Assembly (NCBI GenBank): GCA_002307065.1
Contig: DBTN01000020.1
Span: 1 to 8,515, forward strand
From: Akkermansiaceae bacterium UBA1315
GTDB lineage: Bacteria; Verrucomicrobiota; Verrucomicrobiia; Verrucomicrobiales; Akkermansiaceae
DNA length: 8,515 nt
Direction: 5' to 3'
Of this stretch, positions 5,967 to 8,515 are shown one piece after another (position 1 is the stretch's first letter; the number at the start of each line of letters is the position of its first letter). Position numbers and translations under genes: made by a program. Under the pieces are notes generated by a model, which saw nothing but the letters and a program-made list of their open reading frames with translations, had not been told where the DNA came from and made no database searches.

Positions 5967-5995
5967 GGAGGACAGGTTGAAATCTAACAGAGCGG

Positions 5996-6727
5996 TTACG
6001 CGGCGGCTTGGGTGTCGCGTGATGTGACGGTGCGGAACAGGTCGGTGAGTGAACCGGTTCCGGATTGCTCGATCAATTCGGCAGGCGTTCCGTCGGCGAC
6101 GATTTTCCCGCGATCCACAATGACCGCGCGGGTGCAGGCGGCTTCGACTTCTTCCAGGATGTGAGTGGAAAAAAGGATCGCCTTGGTTTGTCCGAGCCGT
6201 TTGATGAGCTGGCGGACTTCAAATTTTTGGTTCGGATCCAGGCCGTCCGTCGGTTCGTCCAGGATCAATACTTCGGGATCGTGCAGCAGCGCTTGGGCGA
6301 GGCAGGTGCGATGGCGGTAGCCTTTTGAGAGCGTGTCGATCGATTGCTTGGCGACGGATTGGAGGAAGCAGGTTTCGATCGCGCGTTCGACGGCGTCCTT
6401 TTTATCACCGCCGCGAATGCCACGGATTTCCGCACAAAATTTGAGGAAACCGGTCACCGTCATGTCGTTGTAGAGCGGTGCGGATTCGGGCAGGTAGCCG
6501 ATCTTGGTTTTTGCCTCGGTCGGACGATCGACGATGGAAATGCCGCAGACTTTCGCATCGCCGGATGTCGGTGGGAAAAAGCCGGTGACCATCCGCATGG
6601 TGGTGGACTTTCCGGCGCCGTTAGGTCCTAGAAATCCAAGGACTTCGCCTTTTTTCACCGAGAACGAAAGGTGGTCCACGGCGAGTTTGGTTCCGAATTG
6701 TTTGGTGAGACTTTCGACTTCGATCAT
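5996..6727 (-). CDS. ABC transporter ATP-binding protein (GldA-like)
   Basis: This is the cytoplasmic ATPase that should drive the GldF-like permease encoded downstream. Numbered from the ATG at 6727 it has 243 residues. Walker A is GPNGAGKST (34-42). GYLPES (78-82 region) stands where the Q-loop lies, as in GldA-type proteins. The signature is LSKGYRHR (133-140), a variant of LSGGQ common in this subfamily. Walker B is VLILDEPT (153-160), the D-loop is GLDP (162-165), and the switch His is in FSTHILEE (H189). The length is typical for a GldA/CcmA-type ATPase. A longer frame starts at a GTG at 6772, but its extra 15 residues overlap a hairpin and lie before the conserved IEVESLTKQFG opening, so the ATG is preferred. 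It is the first gene of the operon, and no Shine-Dalgarno site is seen. The assignment is very secure; the transported substrate is unknown. Confidence 0.93.
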   Translation of the reverse strand: MIEVESLTKQFGTKLAVDHLSFSVKKGEVLGFLGPNGAGKSTTMRMVTGFFPPTSGDAKVCGISIVDRPTEAKTKIGYLPESAPLYNDMTVTGFLKFCAEIRGIRGGDKKDAVERAIETCFLQSVAKQSIDTLSKGYRHRTCLAQALLHDPEVLILDEPTDGLDPNQKFEVRQLIKRLGQTKAILFSTHILEEVEAACTRAVIVDRGKIVADGTPAELIEQSGTGSLTDLFRTVTSRDTQAAA

Positions 6728-6887
6728 GGGTTGTGAAACAGGTTTATCCGGTAGCTGACGCGAAAGCGCCACCGGAGCGGGTGATTGTTTGAAAAGATGA
6801 AATGGCAGGGGATTTCAAGCCAATTTCCGTCACCCAAATGACCGGCGGCTTGCGTGGGAAACCGGTCCGTGCCATTCTCAACATCCG
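6728..6887. promoter_or_regulatory. Divergent intergenic region with both promoters
   Basis: This 160-base gap separates the minus-strand ABC operon from the plus-strand Lon-domain gene and must hold promoters for both, unless they lie farther inside. TTGCGT (6850-6855) and CATTCT (6873-6878), 17 bases apart, are a weak -35/-10 candidate for the rightward gene, leaving a very short leader. For the operon I see no good hexamer pair. TTGAAA near 6789 and TTTCAA near 6811 form an imperfectly placed inverted repeat. No heptad repeat is present here. Confidence 0.3.
6748..6775 (-). other. Hairpin with tetraloop in the ATPase leader
   Basis: CCGGT (6748-6752) pairs with ACCGG (6771-6775), and inside it CGC (6759-6761) pairs with GCG (6766-6768). 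This closes a four-base loop (GAAA on plus, TTTC on minus) with an asymmetric internal loop between the stems. In the minus-strand transcript it ends about 20 bases before the ATG at 6727, so it could influence translation of the first operon gene. The GTG of the longer possible start (6772) lies inside the stem, an argument against using it. Confidence 0.4.
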
Positions 6888-7514
6888 ATGACCGGTCTCC
6901 ATATTCCCGAACGTTGCGGCGTGATGTTGCTGCCGGATTGCACCTTGTTTCCGCATGGCGGACTGCCCTTGTTTATTTTCGAGGAACGTTACCGTCGGAT
7001 GCTGGCAGATGCGCTTGAGGGCGATTTTTTGTTTGGGGTGGCGCGGCTGATCAAAGAGGAGACGCGAAACATTGGAGACTGTGTCGCACCGGTTGGGACG
7101 ATTGGCCTGGTCCGCGCTTCGCGTGAGCAGGATGATGGAACCTCACAGCTCTTGCTGCATGGAGTGATGCGCGTGCGCTTTACCGAGTGGCATGCGGGCT
7201 ACCCTTATCCTTTCGCGTCGATCGAGCCGCGCGTGTCGTATTTTTCCCCGGAACATCAAGCGTCTGCAGCGATGAAAACGCTTCGGGGTGCGGTCGAGGA
7301 CGCGATTCGGGTATTACCTGAACCGGTCCAGGCGGGTGTGTTAACGTTGATCGATCGTGCGGACAATCCGGAGCTGATGACCGACATCGTCAGCCAGCAA
7401 TTTATCCACGATCCCGATCTTCGCCAGCAATTGTTAGAGATGGAATCCGCCGGGGAGCGGATTCCTCTACTGTGTGATTATCTCGGGAAATCGACCCTGG
7501 GGGAAGAGGATTAG
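6888..7514 (+). CDS. Lon N-terminal substrate-binding domain protein (stand-alone)
   Basis: This 208-residue cytoplasmic protein consists essentially of one Lon N-terminal domain (LON_substr_bdg). The hallmark is near the start: LPDCTLFPHGGLPLFIFEERYRRML (15-39), corresponding to the family pattern PLFP...LPLHIFEPRY. A beta-rich part follows with FLFGVARLI (47-55), VGTIGLVRASREQDDGTSQLLLHGVMRVRF and FASIEPRVSY, and then a helical C-terminal half. The AAA+ ATPase and Ser-Lys protease domains of true Lon are absent, and the length is normal for the stand-alone family, so it is not a truncated Lon. Such proteins are widespread, and their partner and role remain poorly defined. The ATG at 6888 is used; no Shine-Dalgarno site precedes it, and an internal ATG at residue 13 is also possible. 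Downstream, 38 bases separate it from the convergent helicase gene, with no clear terminator hairpin. Confidence 0.88.
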   Translation: MTGLHIPERCGVMLLPDCTLFPHGGLPLFIFEERYRRMLADALEGDFLFGVARLIKEETRNIGDCVAPVGTIGLVRASREQDDGTSQLLLHGVMRVRFTEWHAGYPYPFASIEPRVSYFSPEHQASAAMKTLRGAVEDAIRVLPEPVQAGVLTLIDRADNPELMTDIVSQQFIHDPDLRQQLLEMESAGERIPLLCDYLGKSTLGEED

Positions 7515-7552
7515 ATCTTTCCCGTTAGGTGGAACCCCTTCGGTCGAGCATT

Positions 7553-8515
7553 TCACATGCCCGGTCCACGATCGACATCCATGCGGAAAGGTCGGCCGCG
7601 GAGGCGTGCGTTGCGAGTGCGCTCGATCACTTGAGAGACGAGTGCTTCTGGAACATCCACGAGTGAATGTTTCGGGAAAAGGGTGATGCGTCCGAGGCAG
7701 CCGTCTGGCAATCCACCTTCACGATAGAGCATGCCGACGATTTCCTTGGCCATGACGCCGTGGGTTTTCCCGAGGGAAAGGAACATGCGGGCCATGCCCG
7801 GTTCGGTCGGGATGATTTCGCGGCGTTCGGGGCGGAAAGGCGCGCCTTCACGTTGGAATGACTCACGAGGTGGGCCGTCCCGTTGAGGACGTTCGCGCGG
7901 ATCGCGGCGGGCTGGGCGTTCGGACTCGCGGTCTTCATCGATCAGATTGCCTTCGCGGCCGCTGGCTTCGCGGAGGATGGTGACGAGCGCACCGGCGATG
8001 TCCGTCGGGGTGTGACCTTGTTCGAGCAACCGGTCGATCTGTTCTTGGTGCGCGTCGAATTTTCCTGACTCGAGGCGTTCCTTGAGATTTTCGAAAATCG
8101 CATCGGCGCGGCGGCCTTCGACTTGTTCGACGGAAGGGATTTTTTCGCGCTTCACGATGGAACGGGTGTAACGCTCGATCGCCTGCATGCGGTAGATTTC
8201 ACGGCCGTAAACGAAGCTCACGGCGCGACCCGAGCGACCTGCCCGGCCGGTACGGCCAATGCGGTGAACGTAGTCTTCTGGATCGGTCGGGAGGTCGTAG
8301 TTAAAAACGATGTCAATTTCCTCGATGTCGAGACCGCGGGCGGCGACGTCGGTGGCGACGAGCAATTCAACCGTGCCCTCGCGGAAACGCTTGAGAACCC
8401 GTTCGCGCATTTGCTGCGTGATATCGCCGTGCAACCGGTCAGCAGCGTAGCCACGATTGACGAGGTCTTCCGTGCATTCGTCGACCGAGCGCTTGGTGTT
8501 GCAGAAAATGATGCC
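7553..8515 (-). CDS. DEAD-box ATP-dependent RNA helicase, C-terminal part (5' end outside the window)
   Basis: The visible 320 residues start inside RecA-like domain 2. Motif IV is IIFCNTKRS (2-10), motif Va is VATDVAARGLDI (53-64), and motif VI is YVHRIGRTGRAGRSG (82-96). These couple ATP hydrolysis to RNA strand separation in the cytoplasm. Domain 1, with the Q motif, Walker A and DEAD box, lies beyond the window edge. After a helical region (about 125-187) comes a charged linker rich in Arg, Glu, Asp and Pro (about 195-235). A DbpA-type RNA-binding domain follows (about 242-315: ARMFLSLGKTHGV, then LGRITLFPKHSLVDVPE). This order is that of the DeaD/CsdA/DbpA group, which acts in ribosome assembly and cold adaptation. 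The frame is open to base 8515. An in-frame TTG at 8432-8434 is an internal Leu codon, not a start. The Lon-domain gene ends convergently 38 bases away. Confidence 0.94.
   Translation of the reverse strand, partial: GIIFCNTKRSVDECTEDLVNRGYAADRLHGDITQQMRERVLKRFREGTVELLVATDVAARGLDIEEIDIVFNYDLPTDPEDYVHRIGRTGRAGRSGRAVSFVYGREIYRMQAIERYTRSIVKREKIPSVEQVEGRRADAIFENLKERLESGKFDAHQEQIDRLLEQGHTPTDIAGALVTILREASGREGNLIDEDRESERPARRDPRERPQRDGPPRESFQREGAPFRPERREIIPTEPGMARMFLSLGKTHGVMAKEIVGMLYREGGLPDGCLGRITLFPKHSLVDVPEALVSQVIERTRNARLRGRPFRMDVDRGPGM

Noticed and set aside
1863..6727. Gliding motility locus
   Set aside because: Only GldA/F/G-type components are present, without GldB-N, Spr or type IX secretion genes, and GldG-type ABC systems are common in non-gliding bacteria.
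6888..7514. Truncated Lon protease gene
   Set aside because: The length and a clean stop fit the stand-alone Lon N-domain family, and no ATPase or protease remnants follow before the convergent helicase gene.

Overview
The window looks like a chromosomal segment of a GC-rich, Gram-negative bacterium. The best guess is a Verrucomicrobiota-type or related PVC organism. That guess rests on the four-gene block (ABC ATPase, ABC-2 permease, GldG-family protein, DUF4340 protein), on host genes that lack Shine-Dalgarno sequences, and on general protein character. No rRNA or other marker gene is present, so the lineage is inferred, not shown.

Layout. Positions 1-1775 form an accessory stretch of unrelated pieces: a possible terminator (41-66), an AT-rich orphan lipoprotein gene (153-641, +), a structured segment that looks like the 5' end of a group II intron (669-843), and a decayed IS3-family element (844-1775). 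The IS has recognisable imperfect ends and three separate disabling lesions. Positions 1776-1862 hold two hairpins beyond the 3' end of the operon that follows.

Positions 1863-6727 are one operon read on the minus strand. In transcription order it encodes a GldA-type ATPase (6727-5996), a GldF-type six-helix permease (5930-5199), a GldG-family membrane-anchored protein (5157-3259) and a DUF4340 protein (3134-1863). Together they should form an ATP-driven inner-membrane complex with two large extracytoplasmic subunits. Its substrate is unknown, and the Gld names do not show gliding motility.

The least expected signal is in the spacers of this operon. All three intercistronic gaps carry 7-bp periodic repeats, each with a different core (AGANNNN, RARGTTA, NACTNNN on the plus strand). 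The last spacer has five perfect AACTATT copies and further degenerate copies in phase. No comparable repeat was seen in the divergent or convergent gaps outside the operon. The operon starts also have no purine-rich ribosome-binding site and mostly pyrimidine-rich leaders, unlike the strong AAGGAGG of the imported IS.

To the right lie a stand-alone Lon N-terminal-domain protein (6888-7514, +), divergent from the operon, and convergent with it the C-terminal part of a DEAD-box RNA helicase with a DbpA-type RNA-binding domain (7553-8515, -), cut by the window edge. These two look like ordinary housekeeping or stress genes.
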